8,234 nucleotides of DNA. It comes from Gammaproteobacteria bacterium (GTDB lineage Bacteria; Pseudomonadota; Gammaproteobacteria; Pseudomonadales; Azotimanducaceae). Under the pieces are notes generated by a model. The model was not told where the DNA came from. It saw only the letters and a list, made by a program, of their open reading frames with translations, and did no database searches. Each line of letters opens with the position of its first letter. Position 1 is the stretch's first letter. Location: contig JAPPHP010000318.1 of NCBI GenBank assembly GCA_028821035.1, forward strand, positions 2,005-10,238. The letters are read 5' to 3'. Shown here one piece after another: positions 1 through 6,776 of this stretch. The position numbers and the translations under genes were made by a program.

Positions 1-52
1 GCGGCGAGGGGGCGCCGCTCCGCTGCTCCGCTACGTCCACCGACTCGTACAT
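1..52 (-). CDS. 5' end of a divergent gene, product unknown (partial)
   Basis: On the minus strand an ATG at 52-50 begins an open frame that leaves the window after 17 codons (MYESVDVAEQRSGAPSP). A GGGAG ribosome-binding site (plus-strand 58-62) lies five bases before the ATG, and a plausible promoter lies further upstream at 110-83. Too little protein is visible to assign a family. The gene is divergent from the first WS/DGAT and shares its control region, so a related role or shared regulation is possible but unproven. The call rests on start-site signals alone. Confidence 0.45.
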   Translation of the reverse strand, partial: MYESVDVAEQRSGAPSP

Positions 53-82
53 CGCTGCTCCCGGCATCCCGCGCTTCGCGAG

Positions 83-110
83 TGTCTACCACGTGGCGCC
101 GCACGGTCAA
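83..110 (-). promoter_or_regulatory. Candidate sigma-70 promoter for the divergent gene
   Basis: Read on the minus strand, TTGACC (plus 110-105, five of six -35 matches) is followed after 16 bases by TAGACA (plus 88-83, about three of six -10 matches). Transcription would start near 76 and give a leader of about 24 bases containing the GGGAG site of the gene starting at 52. The -35 is good and the -10 weak. A PhaR-like core lies just upstream at 118-128. Confidence 0.35.
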
Positions 111-117
111 GGTTTTG

Positions 118-128
118 TTGCAGCGCAA
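118..128. promoter_or_regulatory. PhaR-like TGC-N3-GCA operator core in the divergent intergenic region
   Basis: TTGCAGCGCAA is a dyad with arms TTGC/GCAA around three bases, and contains TGCAGCGCA (119-127). PhaR, the polymer-responsive repressor of phasin genes in proteobacteria, is known to bind TGC/GCA dyads of this general form; that is recalled family knowledge. The same core, TGCAGTGCA, occurs in the phasin operator at 1964-1972. It sits upstream of both divergent promoters and covers neither -10, so an activating or auxiliary role is as likely as repression. Confidence 0.4.
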
Positions 129-181
129 TATGGGCGACCGCAACCTCTCGCTCCTCCATCCCCGTCCTGCGAAAAAAATCA

Positions 182-209
182 TTGACGCGTCGTGATTCCG
201 CCCTAAAAT
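182..209 (+). promoter_or_regulatory. Sigma-70 promoter for the first WS/DGAT gene
   Basis: TTGACG (182-187) and TAAAAT (204-209) each match five of six consensus bases and are 16 bases apart. A run of seven A residues (172-178) sits directly upstream of the -35, in the place of an UP element. Transcription should begin near 216 and leave a leader of about 185 bases before the ATG at 401. The AT-rich patch stands out from the GC-rich surroundings. Confidence 0.6.
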
Positions 210-215
210 GCGCGC

Positions 216-400
216 CCGCCGGTCGAGGGGTGCACCGCATCAGTGCGGTCACGGCGCCAATCTGCTGGCGGAGCGGGCAGCCCATGTCCGCAAATCAAGA
301 AGTTGCGTGAGTCGGTTAGGGGTGGCATGCCTCGTGCATGGTTGTTGCCCGCGGCGCCCACCGGGAGGTGAGCGCGTTCACGGTCGAGCAAGGGAATGAC
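216..400 (+). other. Long 5' leader of the first WS/DGAT, with consecutive small hairpins
   Basis: I see no convincing gene here. Three short hairpins follow one another: 234-239 with 244-249 (six pairs, loop TCAG), 255-259 with 266-270 (five pairs), and 273-277 with 287-291 (five pairs, one G-U). I do not recognise a known riboswitch. GC-rich DNA makes small hairpins by chance, so a regulatory role is only a possibility. The last bases hold the ribosome-binding site AAGGGA (390-395) of the next gene. Confidence 0.3.
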
Positions 401-1888
401 ATGTACAAGCTGAGCGGACTGGATGCCGGATTCCTTTACAACGAGACGCAGCGGTGCCCGCAGCACGTCTCTTCCGTGCAGATCATGGAACTGCCGGAGG
501 GCGTGGACGAGGGCATGTTCATCGACGGCCTGAAGGCGCTCTTCCGGAGCCGGCTGCACCTCGTACCCTACCTGACCAACCGACTCGTCGAGACGCCGTT
601 CCTGGCCGATCATCCCGTGTGGGTCCCGGACACCGAGTTCGACATCGACCGGCACATTTACCGGCGGGACCTGCCGGCGCCCGGCGGGCGTGCCGAGTTG
701 GAGGCCACGGTGGCCGCCATTCACGAGGAGCGCCTGGACCGCCGCCGGCCACTGTGGCGGACCGTCGTCTTGTGCGGCCTGGAAGGCGGACGCATCGCCT
801 ACTACTCGGGTGCCCACCACGCCTGCCTCGACGGCATGGCGGGACAGGCCGCCACCATGACCCTGATGGACAACACGGAAGAGCCCCGCGAAGTGGCGGC
901 GCCGCCAACGGACTTCCTGACCCCCAACCGCCCGTCCCTGGCCGACCTGGTCGTCTCCGCCTGGGAGAACATCACGGCCTTCCAGATCCGCCAGGCCGCC
1001 GGCGCGCTCGATACCGTCGAGACCGCGATACGCCTGCAGCGCCGCATGCTGGACCCCAATGCAGGATTCGGCGCCATGGCCGAACAGGCGCCCTGGACCC
1101 GCTTCAACGCCTCCGTCGAGCGGGGCCGCGGGTACGCGATCGCCGAAATGGACCTCGCCGCCGTCAAGGCCGCGGGGAAACGGCACGGCGCGAAGCTGAA
1201 CGACGTGTTCCTCGCCATCTGCGGCGGCGGACTGCGCCGGTACTTCGGCCGCACCGGGGAACTGCCCGAGCGATCCCTGATCGCGGGCTGCCCGGTCTCC
1301 CTGCGCAAGCCGGGCGACGCGTCGATGAACAACCAGGTCACCATGATGCAGGTGAGCCTCGGCACGGACCAGCCAGATCCGGCGGCCCGTATCCGGACGA
1401 TTCTCGAGTCCTCCGCGATCGCGAAAGACGTGACCGCGGACCTGGCCGGCGCCTTCGAAAGCGATCCCGCCGCCTGGGGCATGCCGCTGGCGATGCGTGC
1501 CGCCGCCAGCATCATGGAGGTCGGTGGTACGGCCAACGCCATGCCCCCGGCCTTCAACGTCGTGGTGTCCAACGTCCCCGGACCACGCGAGACGCTCTAT
1601 TCGAACGGGGCGCGCATGCTGACCCACTACCCGGTGTCCATCCCCGCGCACGGACTCGGCGTGAACATCACCGTGCAGAGCTACGTGGATACGCTCTACG
1701 TCGGCATCACCGCCTGCGCGAAAGCGCTGCCGGACGCCGGGACGCTGCGCGATGATCTCGTGGCCGAGTACGAGGCGTTGTGCGGCGCATTCCTCCCGAA
1801 CGAAGCCCCCACCGCGCTGGTGGACCCGACACCGCTGCCCGTGGTCCGGCCCAAGCCCGTGGAGATGCCCCGGGCCGAGGCCGCATGA
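401..1888 (+). CDS. Wax ester synthase/diacylglycerol O-acyltransferase (WS/DGAT), first copy
   Basis: The 495-residue protein belongs to the bacterial WS/DGAT family, which transfers acyl groups from acyl-CoA to diacylglycerol or fatty alcohols and makes triacylglycerol or wax ester at the inner membrane face. It opens with the family-typical LSGLDAGFLY. It carries PLW (117-119), the catalytic HHxxxDG as HHACLDG (139-145), an ND motif (N267-D268) and NVPGP (391-395). Length is normal for the family. I chose ATG 401 because AAGGGA (390-395) precedes it and the family N-terminus begins there; an in-frame ATG at 338 would add 21 unrelated residues. It has its own promoter at 182-209, and a 115-base gap with a strong promoter separates it from the phasin. 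Substrate preference cannot be read from the sequence. Confidence 0.95.
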   Translation: MYKLSGLDAGFLYNETQRCPQHVSSVQIMELPEGVDEGMFIDGLKALFRSRLHLVPYLTNRLVETPFLADHPVWVPDTEFDIDRHIYRRDLPAPGGRAELEATVAAIHEERLDRRRPLWRTVVLCGLEGGRIAYYSGAHHACLDGMAGQAATMTLMDNTEEPREVAAPPTDFLTPNRPSLADLVVSAWENITAFQIRQAAGALDTVETAIRLQRRMLDPNAGFGAMAEQAPWTRFNASVERGRGYAIAEMDLAAVKAAGKRHGAKLNDVFLAICGGGLRRYFGRTGELPERSLIAGCPVSLRKPGDASMNNQVTMMQVSLGTDQPDPAARIRTILESSAIAKDVTADLAGAFESDPAAWGMPLAMRAAASIMEVGGTANAMPPAFNVVVSNVPGPRETLYSNGARMLTHYPVSIPAHGLGVNITVQSYVDTLYVGITACAKALPDAGTLRDDLVAEYEALCGAFLPNEAPTALVDPTPLPVVRPKPVEMPRAEAA

Positions 1889-1923
1889 TCCAGGAACAGC
1901 GGACTACGTTGGAACATTCCTTG

Positions 1924-1952
1924 TTGACATCCATTTTTGCGCACTGCACAAT
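1924..1952 (+). promoter_or_regulatory. Strong sigma-70 promoter of the phasin gene
   Basis: A perfect -35 TTGACA (1924-1929) is followed after 17 bases by CACAAT (1947-1952, four of six). Transcription should start near 1959, about 45 bases before the phasin ATG. The small dyad GGAACATTCC (1911-1920) lies just upstream of the -35. The left arm of a larger inverted repeat overlaps the -10, as expected of a repressible promoter. Confidence 0.7.
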
Positions 1953-1972
1953 GCGCGCCGTTGTGCAGTGCA
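1940..1972. promoter_or_regulatory. Phasin operator: perfect 11-bp inverted repeat with paired PhaR-like cores
   Basis: GCACTGCACAA (1941-1951) and TTGTGCAGTGC (1961-1971) are exact reverse complements separated by nine bases. The right arm with its next base holds TGCAGTGCA (1964-1972). The left holds CGCACTGCA (1940-1948), one mismatch from the same core on the other strand. Centres are 24 bp apart, about two helical turns plus a little. The repeat covers the promoter's -10 and predicted start, so a bound protein would block transcription. PhaR-type repressors control phasins this way in other proteobacteria; assignment to PhaR is inference. Confidence 0.65.
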
Positions 1973-2003
1973 GCACCAGCGAATATCACGGGAGTCAGAC
2001 GAT

Positions 2004-2339
2004 ATGAACCCTTTCGAGAAACAGCTTCAGCTGGGTCGTGAACTGTTCGAGCTGAATGCCGGCGTCTTGCGTCGGATGGCCGAACTCGACGCCGATTCCT
2101 TCCGCGCCTTCGTCGAGACCAACCAGTCGTTCTTCACGAGGCTCCCGGAAGTCAAGGACCTGCCGAGCCTCGTCGCCCTGCAGCGCGAATACGGCGAAAC
2201 GGTCTGGAACGGCGCCCAGAGCGCGCTCAAGGCCCGCGGCGAGATCGTGCGCGAGAGCATGGGCAAGGCGGGCGAACTGGTACGCGGCGCGTTCGACGCG
2301 ACGGTGGAACCCGCTACCGCCGAGCAGGAAGCCGCCTGA
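2004..2339 (+). CDS. Phasin family protein (granule-associated)
   Basis: A 111-residue, charged, Cys-free protein predicted mostly helical, beginning MNPFEKQLQLGRELFELNAG. Its pattern of amphipathic helices (about residues 2-40 and 50-95, with a Pro break around 48-56) and an Ala/Glu-rich tail fits phasins. These are small amphiphilic proteins that coat PHA granules and limit their size. It is shorter than many phasins (often 150-190 residues) but ends at a clear stop followed by a terminator, so it looks complete. ATG 2004 follows GGGAG (1990-1994). It is a single-gene unit with its own repressible-looking promoter and a terminator. The nearby PHA synthase supports the role. The family call rests on overall pattern rather than a catalytic motif. 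Confidence 0.8.
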   Translation: MNPFEKQLQLGRELFELNAGVLRRMAELDADSFRAFVETNQSFFTRLPEVKDLPSLVALQREYGETVWNGAQSALKARGEIVRESMGKAGELVRGAFDATVEPATAEQEAA

Positions 2340-2372
2340 CGGGTACCGCTCAAGACCGACACCGCTTAAGCA

Positions 2373-2430
2373 GCAGCGCGCGGGCGTTCTCCCTCTACCC
2401 CTCCTCGATCGCCCGCGCGTTGCACTTTTT
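2373..2430 (+). terminator. Rho-independent terminator of the phasin transcript
   Basis: A 14-pair stem forms between 2373-2386 and 2410-2423. Ten consecutive GC pairs (CGCGCGGGCG with CGCCCGCGCG) are at the top, then one G-U and three more pairs. A 23-base pyrimidine-rich loop separates the arms, and T5 follows at 2426-2430. The stem starts 33 bases after the phasin stop. It isolates the phasin from the operon that follows, which therefore needs its own promoter. Confidence 0.75.
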
Positions 2431-2473
2431 CTCACCGCCTGCCCGCGGCTTCGGCGATCCGCGGGGGGCGACG

Positions 2474-2479
2474 TACACT
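2474..2479 (+). promoter_or_regulatory. Candidate -10 of the five-gene operon promoter
   Basis: TACACT (2474-2479) matches four of six -10 bases and sits 45 bases before the GTG start, downstream of the phasin terminator. The -35 at 17-base spacing (2451-2456, TCGGCG) is weak, so the promoter may need an activator or a different sigma factor. The rest of the 183-base gap holds only the terminator. Confidence 0.35.
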
Positions 2480-2523
2480 GGCGGCCCCGGACTGACGCGA
2501 CCGCGGCCGCAAGCGAGGGCAGC

Positions 2524-3948
2524 GTGTTACAGCAACTGAGTGCGCAGGACGCATCCTTCCTGTTCATGGAGTCCTCCGCCACGCCGATGCACGTGGGCAG
2601 CCTGGCGATCTACGACCCCTCCACCGCCGACGCGGACGTCCTGTCCGAAGAGCACTACACGCGTTTCCAGGAAGAGCGCCTTCACCTGTGGGCCGCTTCC
2701 CGCCGGCGCCTCGTATCGGTGCCCTTCAACGCCGACTACCCGTACTGGATCGAGGACGAGGACTTCGAACTCGACTACCACCTGCGGCGCATCGGGCTGC
2801 CGGGGCCGGGCGACTGGGACGAACTCCTCAAGATGGCGGCGCGCATCTTCGAGCGGCCGCTCGACCTGTCGAAGCCGCTCTGGGAGTTCTACATCATCGA
2901 GGGCCTGGACCACCTCGAGGGGATTCCGAAGGGGAGTTTCGCCGTCCTGTCGAAGACCCACCACGCCGCCGTCGACGGCGCCTCCGGCATGCACCTCGTG
3001 GAGCTGCTCCACGACCTGACGCCAGAAGTCGAGCCCGTCCCCGCGCCCAAGGGCCAGTGGCGGCCGGACACCGAGCCACCCGGCGCCGAACTTCTCTTCC
3101 GCGCCTGGACCAACAACTTCGCGACGCCCTTCAAGTTCCTGCGCGTGTGGGCCGACACTACCCGTTCCCTGCCGCGGATGACCGAGGCGTTGAGCAGCAA
3201 CGCGCAGCAACCGTTCGCCGTCCCGCGCACGCGCTTCAACGGCCGAGTCTCCGCCCACCGCGTGATCGGCGCCCGGCACTTCGACCTCGACACGGTCCGC
3301 AAGCTCCGCAAGGCCGTGGACGGGGCGACCGTCAACGACGCCGTGCTCGCGATCTGCGCCGGCGGCATCCGGGCGTACCTGCAGTCGAAGGATGAACTGC
3401 CGCGCGACTCGATCGTCGCGATGGCGCCCATCAACGTCCGCACGGAAGCCGAGCGCGAAGCCCTCGGCAACCGCGTTTCCGCGATGTTCCTGCCCATCGG
3501 CACGGACATCGAGGACCCGTTGGAGCGGCTGGGGGCGATCCGGGAACGCACCGCGGCGAACAAGTCGATGACCGAGGCCGGGGGCTCGCGGCTGGCCACG
3601 GACTACGCGCAGTTCGTGCCCGCGTTCACCGCCGCCCTCGCCGGACGCATGGCGACGCAGATGCCAGACCCGCAGTCCGCCTTCAACGTCAGCATCACCA
3701 ACGTGCCCGGGCCGCCCGTGCCGCTCTACTCCATGGGCGCGAAGATGGTGACCAGCATCGGAATCGGTCCGATCACCCAGGGCATGGGCCTGATCATGCC
3801 GATCTCGAGCTACTGCGGTCAGCTCGTGGTCGCCTTCACCTCGTGTACGCGGATGCTTCCGGACCCCGACCATTTCGGTGCGTGCCTCGACGGCGCGTTC
3901 GAGGCGTTGCGCGACGCCGCTTCGTCAAGCCAAGGAGAACAAAAGTGA
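2524..3948 (+). CDS. Wax ester synthase/diacylglycerol O-acyltransferase (WS/DGAT), second copy
   Basis: A 474-residue WS/DGAT paralogue that uses acyl-CoA to make triacylglycerol or wax ester. It opens LQQLSAQDASFLFMES, and carries PLW (118-120), catalytic HHAAVDG (146-152), N271-D272 and NVPGP (393-397), so all family hallmarks are intact. Similarity to the first copy is at motif level only, suggesting an old duplication or separate acquisition rather than a recent tandem copy. I chose GTG 2524, preceded by GAGGG (2515-2519), because it starts at the family N-terminus. The next Met (residue 17) would remove the conserved LSAQDASF segment, and upstream codons overlap the phasin and terminator. 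It is the first gene of a five-gene operon and overlaps the SDR gene by four bases. Substrate range is unknown. Confidence 0.93.
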   Translation: MLQQLSAQDASFLFMESSATPMHVGSLAIYDPSTADADVLSEEHYTRFQEERLHLWAASRRRLVSVPFNADYPYWIEDEDFELDYHLRRIGLPGPGDWDELLKMAARIFERPLDLSKPLWEFYIIEGLDHLEGIPKGSFAVLSKTHHAAVDGASGMHLVELLHDLTPEVEPVPAPKGQWRPDTEPPGAELLFRAWTNNFATPFKFLRVWADTTRSLPRMTEALSSNAQQPFAVPRTRFNGRVSAHRVIGARHFDLDTVRKLRKAVDGATVNDAVLAICAGGIRAYLQSKDELPRDSIVAMAPINVRTEAEREALGNRVSAMFLPIGTDIEDPLERLGAIRERTAANKSMTEAGGSRLATDYAQFVPAFTAALAGRMATQMPDPQSAFNVSITNVPGPPVPLYSMGAKMVTSIGIGPITQGMGLIMPISSYCGQLVVAFTSCTRMLPDPDHFGACLDGAFEALRDAASSSQGEQK

Positions 3949-4757
3949 GCGAGAATCCCACCGCCCTAATCACCGGAGCGTCCTCCGGCATCGGCCGTGA
4001 ACTGGCCCGCGTGTTCGCCGAGCACGGGCACGATCTCGTGATCACCGCCCGGCGGCGGGAACGCCTCGCCGAAGTCGCGGCGGAACTCGGCGAGCGTGTG
4101 CGCGTCGAGACCATCCCGGCCAACCTGGCCACGCGAAACGGCATCGCCACACTCAAGAAGGGCCTCAAGGAGCGTGAACTCGCGGTAGACGTGCTCGTCA
4201 ACAACGCGGGCGCCGGCGCTTCGGGGCAGTTCGTGGCCGCCGACGCCGCGAAGTCGCTCGCCCTGATCGACCTCAACGTGCGGGCCCTGACCGACCTCAC
4301 CCACTTCGTCCTGCCGGGCATGCTCGAACGCGGCCGCGGCCGCATCCTGAACGTCGCTTCCGTCGCCGCGTTCCAGGCCCTGCCGGGCATGTCGGTGTAC
4401 GCGGCCAGCAAAGCGTTCGTGCTGTCCTTCACCGAGGCGCTCTCCGAAGAGCTGGCCAACACGCCCGTGACCGTGACGGCGCTCTGCCCGGGCCTCACGC
4501 GCACGGAGATGGTCGACGACCTGCAGGCCGCGCCGGAGTTCATGTTCGCGAGCGCCGCCGACGTGGCCGAGGAGGGCTACCGGGCCTGCACCGCCGGCGA
4601 GGTCATCCGCGTTCCGGGCGTTGCCAACCAGGCGCTGGTAACGTGGCTCCAGTACCAGCCGCGCTGGCTCAAGCGGTTCCTGTCGGGAATCGCGGGCCGG
4701 GCTGCCTTCGCCGCCACCGAGGGCGACGAACAGAAGGACATCACGGCAACGGCGTAA
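3945..4757 (+). CDS. Classical short-chain dehydrogenase/reductase (SDR)
   Basis: A 270-residue NAD(P)-dependent oxidoreductase with a Rossmann fold. It shows the cofactor motif TGASSGIG (10-17), NNAG (86-89), the structural Asn (N111) and the catalytic triad S139, Y152, K156 in YAASK. A basic run (ARRRERL) after the second strand suggests NADP(H) preference. GTG 3945 follows a strong AAGGAG (3932-3937) and overlaps the TGA of the WS/DGAT as GTGA, implying translational coupling. Its position between a WS/DGAT and a PHA synthase suggests an acyl intermediate as substrate. Candidates are a keto or aldehyde group reduced to a hydroxyl, as in 3-ketoacyl-CoA reduction for PHA or alcohol formation for wax esters. 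The sequence does not decide between these, and the fold covers many substrates. Confidence 0.92.
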   Translation: MSENPTALITGASSGIGRELARVFAEHGHDLVITARRRERLAEVAAELGERVRVETIPANLATRNGIATLKKGLKERELAVDVLVNNAGAGASGQFVAADAAKSLALIDLNVRALTDLTHFVLPGMLERGRGRILNVASVAAFQALPGMSVYAASKAFVLSFTEALSEELANTPVTVTALCPGLTRTEMVDDLQAAPEFMFASAADVAEEGYRACTAGEVIRVPGVANQALVTWLQYQPRWLKRFLSGIAGRAAFAATEGDEQKDITATA

Positions 4758-4768
4758 GGGACCCGATC

Positions 4769-6457
4769 ATGGCGGACACTGCACCATCAACCGACCGGAC
4801 CGGCCCAGGGGACGTGGAGCGGGAGGGCGTCGCCCTGTCCGCCGCGCTCGGGGTCGACGCCAAGGCCATCACCGACGCCTGGGCCATGGTCGTCGGGGCC
4901 GCCGCACGGCAGCCGGCGGCGCTCTTCGAGGCCTACACCGGGTTCTGGCGGGACGTTGGCGGCATCCTGTTCGGCGCCAGCGACCTCGCCCCGGCGGCCG
5001 GCGATGCCCGCTTCCGCGACTCGGCGTGGTCCGACAATCCCGTCTATCGGCGCATCGGCCAATCGTATCTCGCGTGGACCAAGGCGCTCGACACCTGGCT
5101 CGAGAAGTCCGGGCTCGTCGGCATGGACCGCGAGCGGGCCCGGTTCGTGCTCGACGCGGCCAAGGACGTGCTCGCGCCGATGAACACGCTCGCCGGCAAT
5201 CCCGAGGCCCTCGCGAAGGCGACGGAGACACGGGGCGCGAGCCTGACCGGCGGTTTCCGCAACTTCGTCGACGACCTGCGGCACAACCACGGCTATCCCG
5301 CCGTCGCCGACCGTGACGCCTTCGAACTCGGCCGCGACGTCGCGGCAACCCCCGGCGCGGTGGTGTTCCGCAACGAGGTCTTCGAACTCCTGCAGTACGC
5401 GCCCACCACCGAGCGCGTCCGTACGACCCCGCTCCTGTACATCTTCAGCCAGGTCAACCGTTTCTACCTCGGCGACCTGACGCCGGACCGGAGCCTGTTC
5501 CGGCGTCTGCTCGACGCGGGGGTGCCCGTGTACGCGATGAGCTGGCGCAACCCCAAGCCCGAGCACCGGCACTGGAACCTCGGGACCTACGCCGGCGCCG
5601 CCATCGAGGCGATCGGGGCGATACGGGAGATCGCCGGCACCGAGCAGGTCGACGTCATGGGGCTGTGCGCCGGGGGGCTGGTGGCCGCGGCGGCGGCCGG
5701 CGTGCTCCAAGCGCGCGGCGAGGATCCCATCCGGTCGCTCTCCCTCGTCGTGAGCATCCTCGACAACCACCCGGAGGACAGCGACTTCGGCCTGTTCGTC
5801 TCGGAGCGTTCGGTCGCCGCGCAGAAGGCGATGGTCCGGGCCAAGGGGCTCTTCGCCGAAAAGGACGTGTTCGAGATGTTCGCCATGCTGCGCATCGAGG
5901 AGAACGTGATGAGCTTCCTGCGCAGCAACTATCTCCTCGGGGAAGCGCCCCCGAAACACCCGCTCCTGTTCTGGTCCATGGACTACACACGCGTCCCGGC
6001 GGAGATGCAGTGCGACTTCCTCGACCTCGCCTGGCGCAACGACCTCGCCCGGGGCGAACTCGAACTGCTCGGGGAGCGCGTCGACCTCGGGAAGATCGAC
6101 TACCCGGTCTACATCCTGGCGGGCAGCACGGACCACATCACGCCGTGGCAGGGCTGTTACCGCAGCGCGCGGCTGTTCGGCAGCGACGTGCGGTTCGTGT
6201 TGACGAACCAGAACCACACGCAGACCATCTGCGCCCGGGAGGACAACCGGCACCTGAGATACTGGATCGGCGAGGCCCTGCCCGAGGATCCCGACGGCTG
6301 GCCCGAACAGGCGGAGGAGCACGGAGGCGCCTGGACGGCGGACTGGATCGACTGGCTGCGGCACGGGTCGGACGAGACGGTCCCCGCGCAGGACACGCTC
6401 GGCAACGACAGCCACCCGGCCCTGGAGCCGGCGCCCGGCCAATACGTGAGGACATAG
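4769..6457 (+). CDS. phaC: Polyhydroxyalkanoate synthase (PhaC)
   Basis: A 562-residue PHA synthase, which polymerises (R)-hydroxyacyl-CoA on granule surfaces and releases CoA. An N-terminal domain of about 200 residues precedes an alpha/beta-hydrolase domain. The lipase-like box is GLCAGG with nucleophile C300. The catalytic Asp is D455 in STDHITPW and the His is H483. The segment SWRNPKPEHRHW is conserved among synthases and resembles medium-chain (class II) forms more than the Cupriavidus type. Around the His the sequence is TNQNHTQTI rather than the usual SGHI..NPP. No PhaE or PhaR subunit gene adjoins, consistent with a single-subunit enzyme. ATG 4769 follows AAGGGA (4756-4761), 11 bases after the SDR. 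Length is normal. Monomer chain length cannot be read. Confidence 0.93.
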   Translation: MADTAPSTDRTGPGDVEREGVALSAALGVDAKAITDAWAMVVGAAARQPAALFEAYTGFWRDVGGILFGASDLAPAAGDARFRDSAWSDNPVYRRIGQSYLAWTKALDTWLEKSGLVGMDRERARFVLDAAKDVLAPMNTLAGNPEALAKATETRGASLTGGFRNFVDDLRHNHGYPAVADRDAFELGRDVAATPGAVVFRNEVFELLQYAPTTERVRTTPLLYIFSQVNRFYLGDLTPDRSLFRRLLDAGVPVYAMSWRNPKPEHRHWNLGTYAGAAIEAIGAIREIAGTEQVDVMGLCAGGLVAAAAAGVLQARGEDPIRSLSLVVSILDNHPEDSDFGLFVSERSVAAQKAMVRAKGLFAEKDVFEMFAMLRIEENVMSFLRSNYLLGEAPPKHPLLFWSMDYTRVPAEMQCDFLDLAWRNDLARGELELLGERVDLGKIDYPVYILAGSTDHITPWQGCYRSARLFGSDVRFVLTNQNHTQTICAREDNRHLRYWIGEALPEDPDGWPEQAEEHGGAWTADWIDWLRHGSDETVPAQDTLGNDSHPALEPAPGQYVRT

Positions 6458-6460
6458 CCC

Positions 6461-6766
6461 ATGGCCGCATACATCATGCTGAGCACGCTCACCGACGAGG
6501 GCCGCAAGACGCTCATGGAGCGCCCGGAGCGGCTAAAGGCGGTGAACAAGGAAGTGGAGAGCATGGGCGCGAGAGTCACCGCCCAGTACGCGGTGCTCGG
6601 CGGCTACGACTTCGTCAACGTCATCGAGGCCCCGAGCAACGAGGTGATGGCGCGCATCGCGATGGAACTCGGCTCGCGAGGCACGATCAAGGTCACGACG
6701 CTGCCGGCCCTGCCGATCGACGCCTTCGTCGAGATGCTGCAGGGGTCGACGCCACCCACCGGCTGA
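6461..6766 (+). CDS. GYD-domain protein, function unknown
   Basis: A 101-residue protein of the GYD family, small single-domain proteins with a ferredoxin-like alpha/beta pattern and no established biochemical role. The defining GYD tripeptide lies in VLGGYDFVNVIEAPS, preceded by a first strand (AYIMLSTLT) and followed by a final strand (GTIKVTTLPALP). It starts three bases after phaC at ATG 6461, with GAGGA at 6448-6452 inside the end of phaC. The N-terminal part of the next gene aligns with it over its whole length, so the two are paralogues. Cotranscription with PHA and lipid genes suggests a supporting role in acyl metabolism or granules, which is inference only. Confidence 0.88.
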   Translation: MAAYIMLSTLTDEGRKTLMERPERLKAVNKEVESMGARVTAQYAVLGGYDFVNVIEAPSNEVMARIAMELGSRGTIKVTTLPALPIDAFVEMLQGSTPPTG

Positions 6767-6776
6767 CTTCCCCGCC

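Noticed and set aside
208..399. Small plus-strand ORF in the leader of the first WS/DGAT
   Set aside because: Its ATG overlaps the predicted -10 (204-209), so it would lie before the transcript start, and it has no ribosome-binding site.
338..400. N-terminal extension of the first WS/DGAT from ATG 338
   Set aside because: The extra 21 residues do not fit the family, whereas ATG 401 has a good AAGGGA and starts at the conserved N-terminus.
203..1651. Long minus-strand open frame opposite the first WS/DGAT
   Set aside because: It is antisense to a gene with full family motifs; long antisense frames are common in GC-rich DNA, and its Gly/Arg/His-rich product shows no domain.
1941..1971. Inverted repeat as a terminator of the first WS/DGAT
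   Set aside because: No T run follows, and it overlaps the -10 of a promoter with a perfect TTGACA directly upstream of the phasin.
2056..2523. Upstream in-frame extension of the second WS/DGAT
   Set aside because: It overlaps the phasin in another frame and crosses the intrinsic terminator; the Arg/Ser/Pro-rich translation is out-of-frame noise.
2527..3873. Long minus-strand open frame opposite the second WS/DGAT
   Set aside because: Antisense shadow of a well-supported gene, with low-complexity Arg/Val/Gly-rich translation and no recognisable motif.
4787..6442. 551-codon minus-strand open frame opposite phaC
   Set aside because: Shadow of phaC, whose catalytic Cys, Asp and His are in the plus frame; the antisense product has no domain pattern.
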